DNA of 64,000 nucleotides from an uncultured Pelagibacteraceae bacterium (GCA_902524945.1 CABZFF010000006.1:1-64000), one strand, 5' to 3'; shown: positions 41,388-50,608, counted from the stretch's first letter. The notes: a model not told the origin generated them from the sequence alone. A program made the numbers and translations.

Positions 41388-43370
41388 GTGAGCGTAAATT
41401 TAATTCAATTATCAAATGCAGTAAGGTTTTTATCAATCGATGCTGTGCAAAAAGCAAACTCTGGCCATCCAGGTATGCCTATGGGTATGGCTGACGTTGC
41501 TACAGTCTTATTTAAATACCACCTGAGGTTTAATCCAAAAAATCCTGGTTGGATTAATAGAGACAGATTTATTTTATCTGCAGGGCATGGGTCAATGTTA
41601 CTTTATTCTTTGCTCCATTTAACTGGATATGAAAGTGTATCAATTAAAGATATTAAAAATTTCAGACAACTTAATTCTATATGTGCTGGACACCCTGAGT
41701 ATCAAAAAGGAACAGGTATTGAGACAACAACTGGGCCTTTAGGTCAGGGCTTAGGTAATGCAGTTGGAATGGCCATTGCTGAAGAAATTTATAGAAAAAA
41801 ATTTGGTTCAAATATTATTAATAATAAAACTTACGTAATTGCGAGTGACGGGGACTTAATGGAGGGAATTAGTCATGAAGCAATGAGTCTGGCTGGCCAT
41901 CTTAAATTAAAGAATCTAATAGTTTTTTTTGACAATAATAAAATTTCAATCGACGGTTCAACATCGCTTAGTGTTTCAGATAATTACAAAAAAAGATTTG
42001 AGTCTTACGGTTGGAGCTTCTTAGAGGTAAACGGTCATAATGAAAAACAAATTTCAAAAGCGATCACAAAAGCATCAAAATCAAAAAAACCTACAATAAT
42101 ATCTTGTAAAACTATAATAGGATTTGGTTCACCTAATAAATCTGGTAAAGCTTCCTCTCACGGCTCTCCTTTAGGAGATGAAGAAATAGCTTTAGTGAGA
42201 AAAAAACTAAAATGGAACAACCAGCCATTTGAAGTACCTCAAGAAATACTAGATGAATGGAGAAATATAGGTAACAAGGGTGCGCAACTTGAAAATAAAT
42301 GGCTTGAAACAGTAAATAAAAAGAATCCTAAAATTAAAAGTGAACTTAACGGCGCTAATGAGAAATTGGATTTGAACGGTCTAGAAAATTTAATTCGTAA
42401 AGAAAAAGATAAATATTTTGAATCTAAGCCAAGTTTAGCTACACGACAATGCTCAATGGCTGCTATAGAAAAAATTTCTGCTTTTCTCCCTAAATTAATA
42501 GGTGGTTCTGCAGATTTAAGTGGTTCTAATAATACAAAAACAAATAATTCTAAAATTATAAACTCTAAAAATTTTAATGGAAATTATATTCATTACGGAG
42601 TTAGAGAACATGGTATGGCAGCAGTTATGAATGGTTTAGCGCTTTATGGAGGTATAATACCTTATGGTGGAACATTTTTAATATTCTCAGATTATTGTAA
42701 ACCCTCTATAAGGCTATCTGCTTTAATGGGTCTTAAGGTAATTTATGTTTTTTCACACGACTCGATTGGTCTTGGTGAGGATGGTCCTACTCACCAACCT
42801 ATAGAACAACTTACTGGATTGCGAGCAATTCCAAATTTAAATGTCTTCAGGCCAGCAGATATTAATGAAACATTTGAATGTTGGGAAATAGCTATAAAAA
42901 GTGAAAATAACCCAAGTGCTATTGCTTTATCAAGACAAAAAGTTCCCTACATCAATCCAAGCAATTCTAAAGAGAATAAATGTGAAAAAGGAGCCTATGT
43001 CATTAATTTAACTTCGCATGAGAGCAATGTAACATTAATTGCCTCAGGTACTGAGGTAGAACTTGCCTTAAAAGTTCAAAATAATCTTAAAGAAAACAAT
43101 ATCCACTCAAAAGTAGTTTCAATGCCATGTATGGAGCTTTTTGATAAACAGCCTGAAGATTACCAGAAAAATATTTTAGAAGAAAACTCATTGATAATCA
43201 CATTAGAAGCTGGAAGTGTAATGTCCTGGCGAAAATATATTAAAAATAAAGGTAGCAATTTAGGTATAGATAAATTTGGTGAAAGTGCTCCTTATAAAGA
43301 AGTTTACAAACATTTTAAATTATCAGAGGAAGATATAACTAATTTTATTCAAAAAAAATTAAGAGAGTAA
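41388..43370 (+). CDS. tkt: Transketolase
   Basis: Transketolase moves two-carbon units between pentose and hexose phosphates with thiamine diphosphate. The 660 residues have ANSGHPGMPMGMADVATVLF, the ThDP motif ASDGDLMEGISHEAMSLAGH through FFDNNKIS, HYGVREHGMAAVMNGLALYGG and a C-terminal domain starting near residue 520. The start is GTG. tkt-pgk-fba matches the alphaproteobacterial Calvin-type/gluconeogenic cluster order but lacks gap, which usually lies between tkt and pgk. Confidence 0.98.
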   Translation: MSVNLIQLSNAVRFLSIDAVQKANSGHPGMPMGMADVATVLFKYHLRFNPKNPGWINRDRFILSAGHGSMLLYSLLHLTGYESVSIKDIKNFRQLNSICAGHPEYQKGTGIETTTGPLGQGLGNAVGMAIAEEIYRKKFGSNIINNKTYVIASDGDLMEGISHEAMSLAGHLKLKNLIVFFDNNKISIDGSTSLSVSDNYKKRFESYGWSFLEVNGHNEKQISKAITKASKSKKPTIISCKTIIGFGSPNKSGKASSHGSPLGDEEIALVRKKLKWNNQPFEVPQEILDEWRNIGNKGAQLENKWLETVNKKNPKIKSELNGANEKLDLNGLENLIRKEKDKYFESKPSLATRQCSMAAIEKISAFLPKLIGGSADLSGSNNTKTNNSKIINSKNFNGNYIHYGVREHGMAAVMNGLALYGGIIPYGGTFLIFSDYCKPSIRLSALMGLKVIYVFSHDSIGLGEDGPTHQPIEQLTGLRAIPNLNVFRPADINETFECWEIAIKSENNPSAIALSRQKVPYINPSNSKENKCEKGAYVINLTSHESNVTLIASGTEVELALKVQNNLKENNIHSKVVSMPCMELFDKQPEDYQKNILEENSLIITLEAGSVMSWRKYIKNKGSNLGIDKFGESAPYKEVYKHFKLSEEDITNFIQKKLRE

Positions 43371-43379
43371 TAGAAGTCG

Positions 43380-44570
43380 ATGGATGAAATAAATTTCTTT
43401 CCTGACGATTTAGAAATCAAAGATCAAAAGATAATTCTTAGATTAGACTTAAATGTTCCAATTAAAGACAAAGTTATAAAAGATGATACAAGAATAACTT
43501 TATGTTTACCTTTTATAAATAGACTAATTGAAAAAAAAGCAAAAATTATAATCATCAGTCATTTAGGTCGACCTAAAGGAATTAATATACCTGACCTGTC
43601 TTTAATACCTGTCTACAAATATCTCAAAAATGCGCTTAAAACTAATGTTTATTTTTTTAGAGGAACTTTTGATGGTGAAACTAAAGAAAAATTTTCTCAC
43701 CTAAAAGGGGGTGAGGTAATATTAATTGAGAATATAAGATTTTTTAAAGAAGAAACTGAAGATGGCCAAGATTTTTCAAAAAAATTAGGTGAACTTGGGG
43801 ACATTTATATTAATGATGCATTTTCATGCTCACATAGGAAACAAGCATCTGTGCATAGTATAACAAAATTTGTAAAAAAAAGTTATGCTGGTCCATTATT
43901 AAAAAAAGAAATATCGGCAATAAATCTTGTTATAAAAAATAAAAAAGAACCAGTCACTTGCATTATCGGAGGATCAAAAATTTCTACAAAGATTAATGTT
44001 ATTACTAATCTTATAAAGAAAGTAAATAATATAGTGATCGTTGGGGCAATGGCTAATAATTTCTTTGTTCATAAGAATTTAAAAGTTGGTAAATCTTTAA
44101 TTGAAAAAAATACAAAAAAGACAATAGCAAATATTTATAAAAAAGCAGAGGAACATAATTGTAAAATATTAATACCTGAAGATTGTATGGTAGGAATGGG
44201 CTTTGGAGGAACTGGTAAAAATAAAAATCTTAATGAGATTCAAGAGAATGAAATAATTTTAGATATCGGCTTCAATACAATCAAAAAAATTCAAAAAAAG
44301 ATTGAAGAGTCAAATACTGTTCTGTGGAATGGACCAGCCGGGTATTTTGAAAATAAGAACTTCTTAAAAGGTACATTATCAATTGCAGAAAATATCTCTA
44401 AAAATACTATTGAAAAATCTTTAATATCTATTCTTGGAGGTGGAGACACTCTCGCAGCAATAAATAAAAGTAAAGACAAGCTTACTTTCTCTCACTTATC
44501 AACAGCAGGAGGAGCATTTTTAGAGTACTTAGAAGGAAAAGACTTGCCTGGTATAAGTGTTTTAAAATAA
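43380..44570 (+). CDS. pgk: Phosphoglycerate kinase
   Basis: PGK transfers phosphate between 1,3-bisphosphoglycerate and ADP. The 396 residues include RLDLNVPIKDKVIKDDTRI, HLGRPKG, LIENIRFFKEE, CIIGGSKISTKINVI, ILIPEDCMVG and the nucleotide site SILGGGDTLAAINK with HLSTAGGAFLEYLEGK. It is 9 bases after tkt and 9 bases before fbaB, so the three sugar-phosphate genes are co-transcribed. Confidence 0.98.
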   Translation: MDEINFFPDDLEIKDQKIILRLDLNVPIKDKVIKDDTRITLCLPFINRLIEKKAKIIIISHLGRPKGINIPDLSLIPVYKYLKNALKTNVYFFRGTFDGETKEKFSHLKGGEVILIENIRFFKEETEDGQDFSKKLGELGDIYINDAFSCSHRKQASVHSITKFVKKSYAGPLLKKEISAINLVIKNKKEPVTCIIGGSKISTKINVITNLIKKVNNIVIVGAMANNFFVHKNLKVGKSLIEKNTKKTIANIYKKAEEHNCKILIPEDCMVGMGFGGTGKNKNLNEIQENEIILDIGFNTIKKIQKKIEESNTVLWNGPAGYFENKNFLKGTLSIAENISKNTIEKSLISILGGGDTLAAINKSKDKLTFSHLSTAGGAFLEYLEGKDLPGISVLK

Positions 44571-44579
44571 ATAATTGCT

Positions 44580-45596
44580 ATGACATTAAATGAAATAGCT
44601 AAAAAAATGTGCACTAAAGGAAAGGGTATCCTTGCTGCAGATGAAAGTACTGGAACAATAGCTAAAAGATTTAAAAGTATAAATGTTGAAAACATAGAAA
44701 AAAATAGACTAAATTTTAGACAAACTCTTTTTAATTCAAGTGCTATGAAAGATTTTATTGGGGGAGTAATTTTATTTGATGAAACAATCAGACAAAAAAC
44801 TACCTTGGGTCCATCAATTCCAGAATTAATATCTAAACATGGAGCTGTACCTGGAATTAAAGTTGATAAAGGTGCTAAACCACTTGCTGGATCTAGTGAT
44901 GAAACTGTAACAGAGGGTTTAGATGGTTTACGAGAAAGGTTAAAAGAGTATTATGATTTAGGTGCGAGATTTACAAAATGGAGAGCTGTCTATAAAATTT
45001 CAGATAAATTTCCATCTGCCCAATCTATTAAGTCTAATGCCCACGCATTAGCAAGATACGCTGCTTTAGTTCAAGAAGCCAAAATGGTGCCGATAGTCGA
45101 ACCAGAAGTTTTGATGGATGGTTTACATAACATTGATAAATGCTATCAAGTTACAACAAATGTACTTAATGAGTGTTATAACGAGCTAGAAATACACAAA
45201 GTTGATTTGAGTGGAACTGTTCTTAAACCTAATATGGTTATACCTGGCTCTGAGTGCAAAGACAAATCGAATGCAGAAGAAATTGCAAAAAAAACTTTAG
45301 ACTGCTTAAAGAAAAATGTTCCTGTTGATGTTCCAGGAATTGCTTTTTTATCGGGCGGTCAGTCTGAAATCGAGTCTAGTAAAAATCTTAATGAAATAAA
45401 CAAAATTAATGATAGTAATTTTTTAATTACTTTCTCTTATGGAAGAGGGTTGCAAGCAAGTGCATTAAAGGAATTTGGAAAAAATCAAGAAAATACAGAA
45501 AATATTCAAAAAGCCTTTAACCATAGAGCAAAAATGAATGGTCTGTCATCTAAAGGGGAGTGGTCTGAAGAATTAGAGAAAGAATTTGCGGCCTAA
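44580..45596 (+). CDS. fbaB: Class I fructose-bisphosphate aldolase
   Basis: This Schiff-base aldolase cleaves or forms fructose 1,6-bisphosphate. The 338 residues have the class I (animal/plant-like) pattern: GKGILAADESTGTIAKRF, FDETIRQKTTLGP, GIKVDKGAKPLAGSSDETVTEGLDGL, ARFTKWRAVYKI, VPIVEPEVLMDG and the lysine segment LKPNMVIPGS. No zinc-site class II features are seen. With ppdK, pgk and tkt it supports gluconeogenic carbon flow. Confidence 0.96.
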   Translation: MTLNEIAKKMCTKGKGILAADESTGTIAKRFKSINVENIEKNRLNFRQTLFNSSAMKDFIGGVILFDETIRQKTTLGPSIPELISKHGAVPGIKVDKGAKPLAGSSDETVTEGLDGLRERLKEYYDLGARFTKWRAVYKISDKFPSAQSIKSNAHALARYAALVQEAKMVPIVEPEVLMDGLHNIDKCYQVTTNVLNECYNELEIHKVDLSGTVLKPNMVIPGSECKDKSNAEEIAKKTLDCLKKNVPVDVPGIAFLSGGQSEIESSKNLNEINKINDSNFLITFSYGRGLQASALKEFGKNQENTENIQKAFNHRAKMNGLSSKGEWSEELEKEFAA

Positions 45597-45601
45597 AACA
45601 T

Positions 45602-46204
45602 TTGAAGAAATTAGTATACTTAATTTCACCTAATAAAATTGATCAGAATTTCTTCGCTAGTTTAGATAAAGTATTATCTTTTAAGAATGTGAAGTTTTTT
45701 CAATTAAGATTAAAAAATTTGAGTCAAAAAAAACTTCTTTATTTATCTAAAAGAATTATAAAAATTACCACTAAGCATAAAGTTAAGTTTATCATTAATG
45801 ATAATTTCATTTTAGCATCGAAAATAAACGCTGATGGGTGTCATATGGGTCAACACGATGGATCATTTTCAAAAGCAAGAAAAAAACTCAAAAATAAAAT
45901 ATTTGGTATCACATGTCATAACTCAAAAAAACTTGCAACTAATGCAATTAAAAATAATGCGAGTTATATTGCTTTTGGATCTTTTTTTAAATCCGAACTT
46001 AAGCAAAATGCAATAAAAGCTAATCTTAATATTTTGAGATGGGCAAAAAAGAACGTAAAAAAACCTATTGTGGCAATAGGTGGAATAAATAATAAAAATT
46101 ACAAAAAATTAATAAGAGCAGGAGCAAAATATATTGCAATATCAAGTTTTATTTGGGATAACCCCAAATTAAAACCGGAACTTGCGATTAGAAAATTCAA
46201 ATGA
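45602..46204 (+). CDS. thiE: Thiamine-phosphate synthase-like protein
   Basis: ThiE joins HMP-diphosphate and thiazole phosphate to thiamine phosphate. The 200 residues keep the ThiE barrel pattern: FQLRLKNL near residue 40, FIINDNFILASKINADGCHMGQHDG (pyrophosphate/Mg region), FGITCHN, ASYIAFGSFFKSE and VAIGGINNKNYKKLIRAGAKYIAI. The start is TTG, five bases after fbaB, and no better ATG lies nearby. The stop overlaps the efp ATG (ATGA). The sequence is divergent, so thiazole tautomerase-like (TenI) activity is an alternative. Confidence 0.83.
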   Translation: MKKLVYLISPNKIDQNFFASLDKVLSFKNVKFFQLRLKNLSQKKLLYLSKRIIKITTKHKVKFIINDNFILASKINADGCHMGQHDGSFSKARKKLKNKIFGITCHNSKKLATNAIKNNASYIAFGSFFKSELKQNAIKANLNILRWAKKNVKKPIVAIGGINNKNYKKLIRAGAKYIAISSFIWDNPKLKPELAIRKFK

Positions 46205-46764
46205 AAATAACTGCTATTGAAATAAAACCTGGAATGATAATTGAACATAAAAATGATTATTGGAATGTTCTTAAAACTCAACATGTTAAGCCTGGGAAAG
46301 GCGGGGCTTTTAATCAGGTTGAATTAAAAAGTGTTATCAAAGGTACAAAGCTGAATGAAAGATTTAGATCAAGCGAAACAGTGGAAAAAGCGGAAGTTGA
46401 TGAAAAAAAATTTAATTTTTTGTACCTAGATGGAGATAGTTGCCATTTTATGGATAACAATACTTATGAGCAAGTAGAAATATCGAAATCTATTGCTGGA
46501 GAACAGTATAAATTATTAAAAGAAAATTTAGAAGTTACAATTTCTTTTATGGAAGACAAGCCGATATCAATTGAGTTACCAAACAATATTGAATGTACAA
46601 TTGAAACTACGGATGCCGCTATTAAAAACCAAACAGCTTCATCATCTTATAAACCTGCTCTCCTCGACTGTGGTATTAAAATTAATGTCCCGCCATTTAT
46701 AGAAAGTGGAGAAAAAATAATTATTGATACTCGAACACTTGAATATGTAAAAAGAGTAAATTAA
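46201..46764 (+). CDS. efp: Elongation factor P
   Basis: EF-P relieves ribosome stalling at polyproline stretches. The 187 residues have the three-domain EF-P length and motifs: IEIKPGMIIEHKNDYW, the loop HVKPGKGGAF with the lysine that is modified in many bacteria (about residue 33), and a C-terminal TASSSYKPALLDCGIKINVPPFIESGEKIIIDTRTLEY. It overlaps thiE by four bases and suhB by one. Confidence 0.97.
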   Translation: MKITAIEIKPGMIIEHKNDYWNVLKTQHVKPGKGGAFNQVELKSVIKGTKLNERFRSSETVEKAEVDEKKFNFLYLDGDSCHFMDNNTYEQVEISKSIAGEQYKLLKENLEVTISFMEDKPISIELPNNIECTIETTDAAIKNQTASSSYKPALLDCGIKINVPPFIESGEKIIIDTRTLEYVKRVN

Positions 46765-47567
46765 TGAGATTAGAATCACCACAAATAAACTTAATTACTA
46801 GGGCGTGTATCAAAGCTTCGAAATCTTTAATAAGAGACTTCGGGGAAATTGAAAATTTGCAAGTTTCCTCTAAGGCTCCGGGGGATTTTGTTACATCTGC
46901 TGATAAAAGAACAGAAAAAATTCTAATTGATGAACTGTACAAAGCTCATCCAGATTATGGAATAATTACTGAAGAGAGTGGGATTTTAAATAAATCTAAT
47001 ACAAATAACAAATGGATAATTGATCCTATAGACGGCACAATGAATTTTTTGAATGGAATTCCTCACTTTGCTATTTCAGTTGGCTACGAAGAAAAAAATG
47101 AGATCAAGTGCGGTGTAATTTTTGACCCAATTAAAAATGAAATGTTTTGTGCTGAGAAAGGGAATGGCGCTTTCGTTAATAATACAAGAATTAGGGTCTC
47201 AAATAAAAAGCACCTTAAAGAAGCACTGTTAGTAACTGGCGGTCCTAAAAATCAAAGTAAAATTAAAGATAAAATTTTTTCTGAGTATATTAATATTTCA
47301 AAAAATATTCTCGCACCGATTAGAAAGTTTGGAAGTGCTGCATTAGATTTATCTTATATCGCTTGTGGTAGGTTTGATGGATACTGGCAACGAGAGTTAA
47401 ACTATTGGGATGTCGCTGCAGGTATAATAATTGTCAAAGAAGCGGGGGGTTTTGTTGATTTTTTTGAGCAAGAAAAGAGTTTTCCTCTTAAAAATAACAT
47501 ATTAGCCACTAATTCAAATATTCATGATGACTTAAAACATTTGATTGAAAAAAAAGATATTGAGTAA
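46764..47567 (+). CDS. suhB: Inositol monophosphatase family protein (SuhB-like)
   Basis: A 267-residue Mg-dependent phosphatase with the two IMPase signatures: IIDPIDGTMNFLNGIPHFAISVGY (metal and phosphate site, after ITEES) and the C-terminal NYWDVAAGIIIVKEAGG. SuhB proteins dephosphorylate inositol or related sugar phosphates, and in E. coli SuhB also helps rRNA transcription antitermination. Which role applies here is unknown. The efp-suhB order is seen in other alphaproteobacteria. Confidence 0.95.
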   Translation: MRLESPQINLITRACIKASKSLIRDFGEIENLQVSSKAPGDFVTSADKRTEKILIDELYKAHPDYGIITEESGILNKSNTNNKWIIDPIDGTMNFLNGIPHFAISVGYEEKNEIKCGVIFDPIKNEMFCAEKGNGAFVNNTRIRVSNKKHLKEALLVTGGPKNQSKIKDKIFSEYINISKNILAPIRKFGSAALDLSYIACGRFDGYWQRELNYWDVAAGIIIVKEAGGFVDFFEQEKSFPLKNNILATNSNIHDDLKHLIEKKDIE

Positions 47568-47595
47568 AAACAATTAATAATATAAAACTCCGCAC

Positions 47596-47820
47596 ATGAA
47601 AAAAAACATACATCCTAATTATCATAAAATAAAAGTTGTAATGACTGATGGATCAGAATTTGAAACCAGGTCAACCTGGGGAAAAGAGAATGATGTATTA
47701 AAGTTGGACATTGATCCTAAATCACATTTTGCATGGACAGGAGGTTCTCAAAAAATTTTAGATAAAGGAAGAGTGAGCAAGTATAATAAAAAGTTTAGTA
47801 ACCTAAGATCAAAAAAATAA
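47596..47820 (+). CDS. rpmE: 50S ribosomal protein L31
   Basis: A 74-residue ribosomal protein starting [29 protein letters not shown], the usual L31 start, and ending in a basic tail. The zinc-ligand cysteines of the C+ form are absent, so this is the zinc-independent form. It lies between suhB and trcR, 7 bases before the latter. Confidence 0.95.
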   Translation: MKKNIHPNYHKIKVVMTDGSEFETRSTWGKENDVLKLDIDPKSHFAWTGGSQKILDKGRVSKYNKKFSNLRSKK

Positions 47821-47827
47821 TTGTATT

Positions 47828-48412
47828 ATGACAGATGTACCATTTATGCCAAAAGCTACTGCGGTTTGGCTTGTAGAAAACACTACACTCACATTTAGAC
47901 AAATAGCAGAATTTTGTGATTTACACGAGTTAGAGATCAAAGGGATAGCTGACGGTGATGTTGCAAAAGGGATAAAGGCTTATAATCCAATTTTAGCAGG
48001 ACAACTTTCGAGAGATGAAATAGAGCTCTGCTCCAAAGATCCCAAAAAAAAATTAAGATTAATTAAAAAACTTGATGAAGTTGAAATTAAAGAGAGAAAA
48101 AAACCTAAATACACTCCTTTATCAAAAAGACAAGATAGACCAGATGCAATTTTATGGTTGTGTAAAAATGCGTCAGAATTAACAGATGGTCAAATTTCAA
48201 AATTAGTTGGAAGCACTAAAGGTACAGTCTCTCTAATTAGAAAACGAAGCTATTGGAATTTTTCAAATTTAAAGCCTAGAGACCCTGTAATTTTAGCATT
48301 GTGCACTCAAGAAGCTTTTCAAAAAAGTTTAGATAAAGCTAAAAGAAGAGTGGAAAGAGAGAAAAAAGCTAAAATAAGAGAGGAAAAGAAGGCTCAATCA
48401 GCTTCGGCCTAG
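47828..48412 (+). CDS. trcR: DUF1013 family cell-cycle regulator TrcR
   Basis: A 194-residue alphaproteobacterial-specific protein (DUF1013), recognised by FMPKATAVWLVENTTLTFRQIAEFC, the helix-turn-helix-like repeat, ILAGQLSRDEI and the second copy DRPDAILWLCKNASELTDGQISKLVGSTKGTVSLIRKRSYWN. The two similar helical repeats suggest DNA binding. In Caulobacter and Sinorhizobium relatives it has been linked to CtrA-dependent cell-cycle control. The C-terminus is a charged helix. It is followed by the unusual rpsU gene. Confidence 0.85.
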   Translation: MTDVPFMPKATAVWLVENTTLTFRQIAEFCDLHELEIKGIADGDVAKGIKAYNPILAGQLSRDEIELCSKDPKKKLRLIKKLDEVEIKERKKPKYTPLSKRQDRPDAILWLCKNASELTDGQISKLVGSTKGTVSLIRKRSYWNFSNLKPRDPVILALCTQEAFQKSLDKAKRRVEREKKAKIREEKKAQSASA

Positions 48413-48453
48413 ACAAATAAAGTTGCAGATGATAACAACCATAAAATTTAACT

Positions 48454-48458
48454 GGAGG
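48454..48458 (+). promoter_or_regulatory. Strong Shine-Dalgarno sequence deciding the rpsU start
   Basis: GGAGG lies five bases before the ATT at 48464, ideal spacing for that codon and too far (11 bases) for the ATA two codons on. It supports ATT as the initiation codon of rpsU. Confidence 0.75.
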
Positions 48459-48463
48459 ATTTT

Positions 48464-48658
48464 ATTAAAATAGACGTAAAAGATAATAATGTAGAGCAAG
48501 CAATAAGGGTTCTAAAAAGAAAACTTCAAAAAGAAGGCTTTTTTAAAGTAATGAAAATGAAAAGTACTTATGAAAAGCCGTCTGAGCGAAAAAAAAGAGT
48601 GCAAACTGAAAATCTTAAAAGAATTAAAAAACTCCAAAAACTAAAAAATAGATATTAA
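48464..48658 (+). CDS. rpsU: 30S ribosomal protein S21, apparent AUU start codon
   Basis: The reading frame encodes 64 residues matching S21: (M)KIDVKDNNVEQAIRVLKRKL, QKEGFFKVMKMKSTYEKPSE, RKKR and a basic tail. No ATG, GTG or TTG lies in frame upstream before a TAA at 48448. The S21 homology begins at the ATT at 48464, which has GGAGG at ideal distance, so ATT is the likely start. AUU starts are classically known from infC (IF3), where IF3 rejects them to autoregulate. An assembly error changing ATG to ATT is the alternative. S21 helps initiation on the 30S subunit. The tail is a few residues shorter than the common 70. Confidence 0.88.
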   Translation: MKIDVKDNNVEQAIRVLKRKLQKEGFFKVMKMKSTYEKPSERKKRVQTENLKRIKKLQKLKNRY

Positions 48659-48683
48659 CTTAACGACAATGAGAGGATTAACA

Positions 48684-48887
48684 ATGCCATCTGGTAAAGT
48701 GAAATGGTTTAACGCCAAAAAGGGTTATGGTTTTATTACTGATAACAAAACAAAAAAAGATATTTTTCTTCACGTTTCTGCATTAGAGGACTCAAAACTA
48801 AGAGTTCTTAAAGAGGAGCAGACTATATATTATGATATAAAAGAAGAGAAAGATAAACTTCAAGCTATAAACATAAAAAAAAAATAA
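48684..48887 (+). CDS. Cold-shock domain protein (CspA family)
   Basis: A single-stranded nucleic-acid-binding OB-fold protein. I start at the ATG at 48684 (MPSGKVKWFNAKKGYGFITD, 67 residues), as in most Csp proteins, because an AGAGGA Shine-Dalgarno precedes it; the ATG at 48669 would add five residues. RNP1 is KGYGFI and RNP2 is DIFLHVSAL. It lies 25 bases after rpsU and just before tRNA-fMet. Confidence 0.93.
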   Translation: MPSGKVKWFNAKKGYGFITDNKTKKDIFLHVSALEDSKLRVLKEEQTIYYDIKEEKDKLQAINIKKK

Positions 48888-48892
48888 TTCAT

Positions 48893-48969
<77 letters not shown>

Positions 48970-48996
48970 ATTTCTAATAAACATTTTAAATGAAAA

Positions 48997-49893
48997 TTAG
49001 ATATACCACATATATTTTTTTAAAATAAATCTTGGAGTTCCCAGAATTATTAAATTCTTAAAATTTAAAAGAATATTTAAATATTTCATAAAAAAGGTTA
49101 TTGAGGAAAAATAGTTTTTTGAAAATTTTTTTTGAAGAAATTGTAAATTAACTATTTTTTGTTCAATTTTCTTTATTTGAATAGTATCTAAGTTTCTTTT
49201 ATTTTTTTTTAGCCAAAAGATTAATTCTTTTATAAATAATTCTTTTTTAAGTAAAGATAAGTTTTTTCTATGGAGTCTATAAATCGCTACAGGTTCTGAA
49301 AAATACCTAAACTTAAATTTTTTTGCAAGTCTAATAAAAAAATCAAAATCCCCAATAATGTTAAATCTTTTATTAAAAGTTATATTATGCTTTTTTAAAA
49401 TAGATCTCTTTATAATTGCAGTTAAAATCTGAATATCATAGTTATTTATTAAATCTTGGTAAATATATCCACTATTAAGATTTTTATTTGTATATTTTTT
49501 TATCCTTTTATTATTTTCATCTTTTAACCAAGAATTTGAGTAAACCACCGCTGTATCGTTATCTTTAAAAAGTTTAATTTGTTTTAATAATTTATTTCTA
49601 TCCCACATGTCATCTGCATCAATAAAACCTAAATATTCACCTGAAGCTTTTTTTATTGCTAGATTTCGGGCTTCATATAACGAAGTATGTTTTTTAGCTA
49701 AGAAATATTTAAAATTTTTATTTTTAAATGATTTAAAAATATTTTTACTATTATCATTTGATCTATTATCCCAGAAAATTAATTCCCAATTTTTGTAAGA
49801 TTGATTTATTATACTTATTAATGCATCTTTTAAGTATTTTTCCCCGTTATAGCAATTTAAAATAATACTTACTTTTTTTTGATAAATACTCAT
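48997..49893 (-). CDS. GT2 family glycosyltransferase
   Basis: A 298-residue GT-A enzyme with VSIILNCYNGEKYLKDALISIINQSYKNWELIFWDNRSNDNS at the N-terminus, ARNLAIKKASGEYLGFIDADDMWD containing the DxD-type metal motif near residue 93, and the later FNIIGDFDFFIRLAKKFKFRYFSEPVAIYRLH region, typical of polysaccharide-elongating GT2 enzymes. It lies between the tRNA-fMet gene (tail to tail, 27 bases) and the transaldolase gene (16 bases), as a lone glycosyltransferase among housekeeping genes. That fits recent insertion next to a tRNA, but this is inference. Confidence 0.92.
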   Translation of the reverse strand: MSIYQKKVSIILNCYNGEKYLKDALISIINQSYKNWELIFWDNRSNDNSKNIFKSFKNKNFKYFLAKKHTSLYEARNLAIKKASGEYLGFIDADDMWDRNKLLKQIKLFKDNDTAVVYSNSWLKDENNKRIKKYTNKNLNSGYIYQDLINNYDIQILTAIIKRSILKKHNITFNKRFNIIGDFDFFIRLAKKFKFRYFSEPVAIYRLHRKNLSLLKKELFIKELIFWLKKNKRNLDTIQIKKIEQKIVNLQFLQKKFSKNYFSSITFFMKYLNILLNFKNLIILGTPRFILKKYMWYI

Positions 49894-49909
49894 TATTTTG
49901 AAAAATTAA

Positions 49910-50608
49910 TTAAATTCTAAAATTTGATTTTTTACTATCATTAAGAAAATTTTTGACTGTATCTATCGTTAATGATTTATTGCTTTTGCCAAAATTTGAA
50001 ATTTGATTAATCACTTTAGGAGGCATAGTAATTATATTACAATTTAATTGTTTTGCTTGAAGAAAATTATAAGCTTCTCGAGTGCTTGCCCATAAAATTT
50101 CAATATTCTTATTTTTTTTTGTTAAAGAGATACTTTTTTTAAATATTGGCACTGGGTCTTTGCCTTTATCAGCCATTCGTCCGGCAAATATTGAAATAAT
50201 AGATTTAGTTTTTTTATTTAATTTTTTATAAATTTTTTTTGTTTGTTCAAATGAATAAACTGCTGTGATATTCAACTTTACTCCTTTATCACTTAATTCT
50301 TTTATAACAGATCCCATAAACTTACCTTTAGAATTGATGACTGGTATTTTCACATAAATATTTTTTCCCCATGAATTAATCTTATAAGCCTGCTCAAGCA
50401 TATCTTTTGGAGTATCCGCAAATACCTCAAAAGAAATAGGTTTTTTTTTGCAATACTTAAGGATTTTTAAAGAGTATTCTTTATAACTTCTCGCACCAGC
50501 AAGTCTCATCAAGCTTGGGTTTGTAGTGAATCCATCAACTATAGTTTTTTTATTAAAAATTTTTATAGTGTTTAAATCAGCAATATCACAAAAAATTTTT
50601 GTCCTCAT
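49910..50608 (-). CDS. Transaldolase / fructose-6-phosphate aldolase-like protein
   Basis: A 232-residue short transaldolase (TalC/MipB type). Schiff-base Lys87 is in IYVKIPV. DGFTTNPSLM near the N-terminus, KLNITAVYSFEQ, FAGRMADKGKDP and the ILWASTREAYNF segment are family marks. It would link the pentose-phosphate intermediates handled by tkt with glycolysis. It shares one base with the pntB start. True transaldolase versus F6P aldolase activity cannot be decided from the sequence. Confidence 0.92.
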   Translation of the reverse strand: MRTKIFCDIADLNTIKIFNKKTIVDGFTTNPSLMRLAGARSYKEYSLKILKYCKKKPISFEVFADTPKDMLEQAYKINSWGKNIYVKIPVINSKGKFMGSVIKELSDKGVKLNITAVYSFEQTKKIYKKLNKKTKSIISIFAGRMADKGKDPVPIFKKSISLTKKNKNIEILWASTREAYNFLQAKQLNCNIITMPPKVINQISNFGKSNKSLTIDTVKNFLNDSKKSNFRI

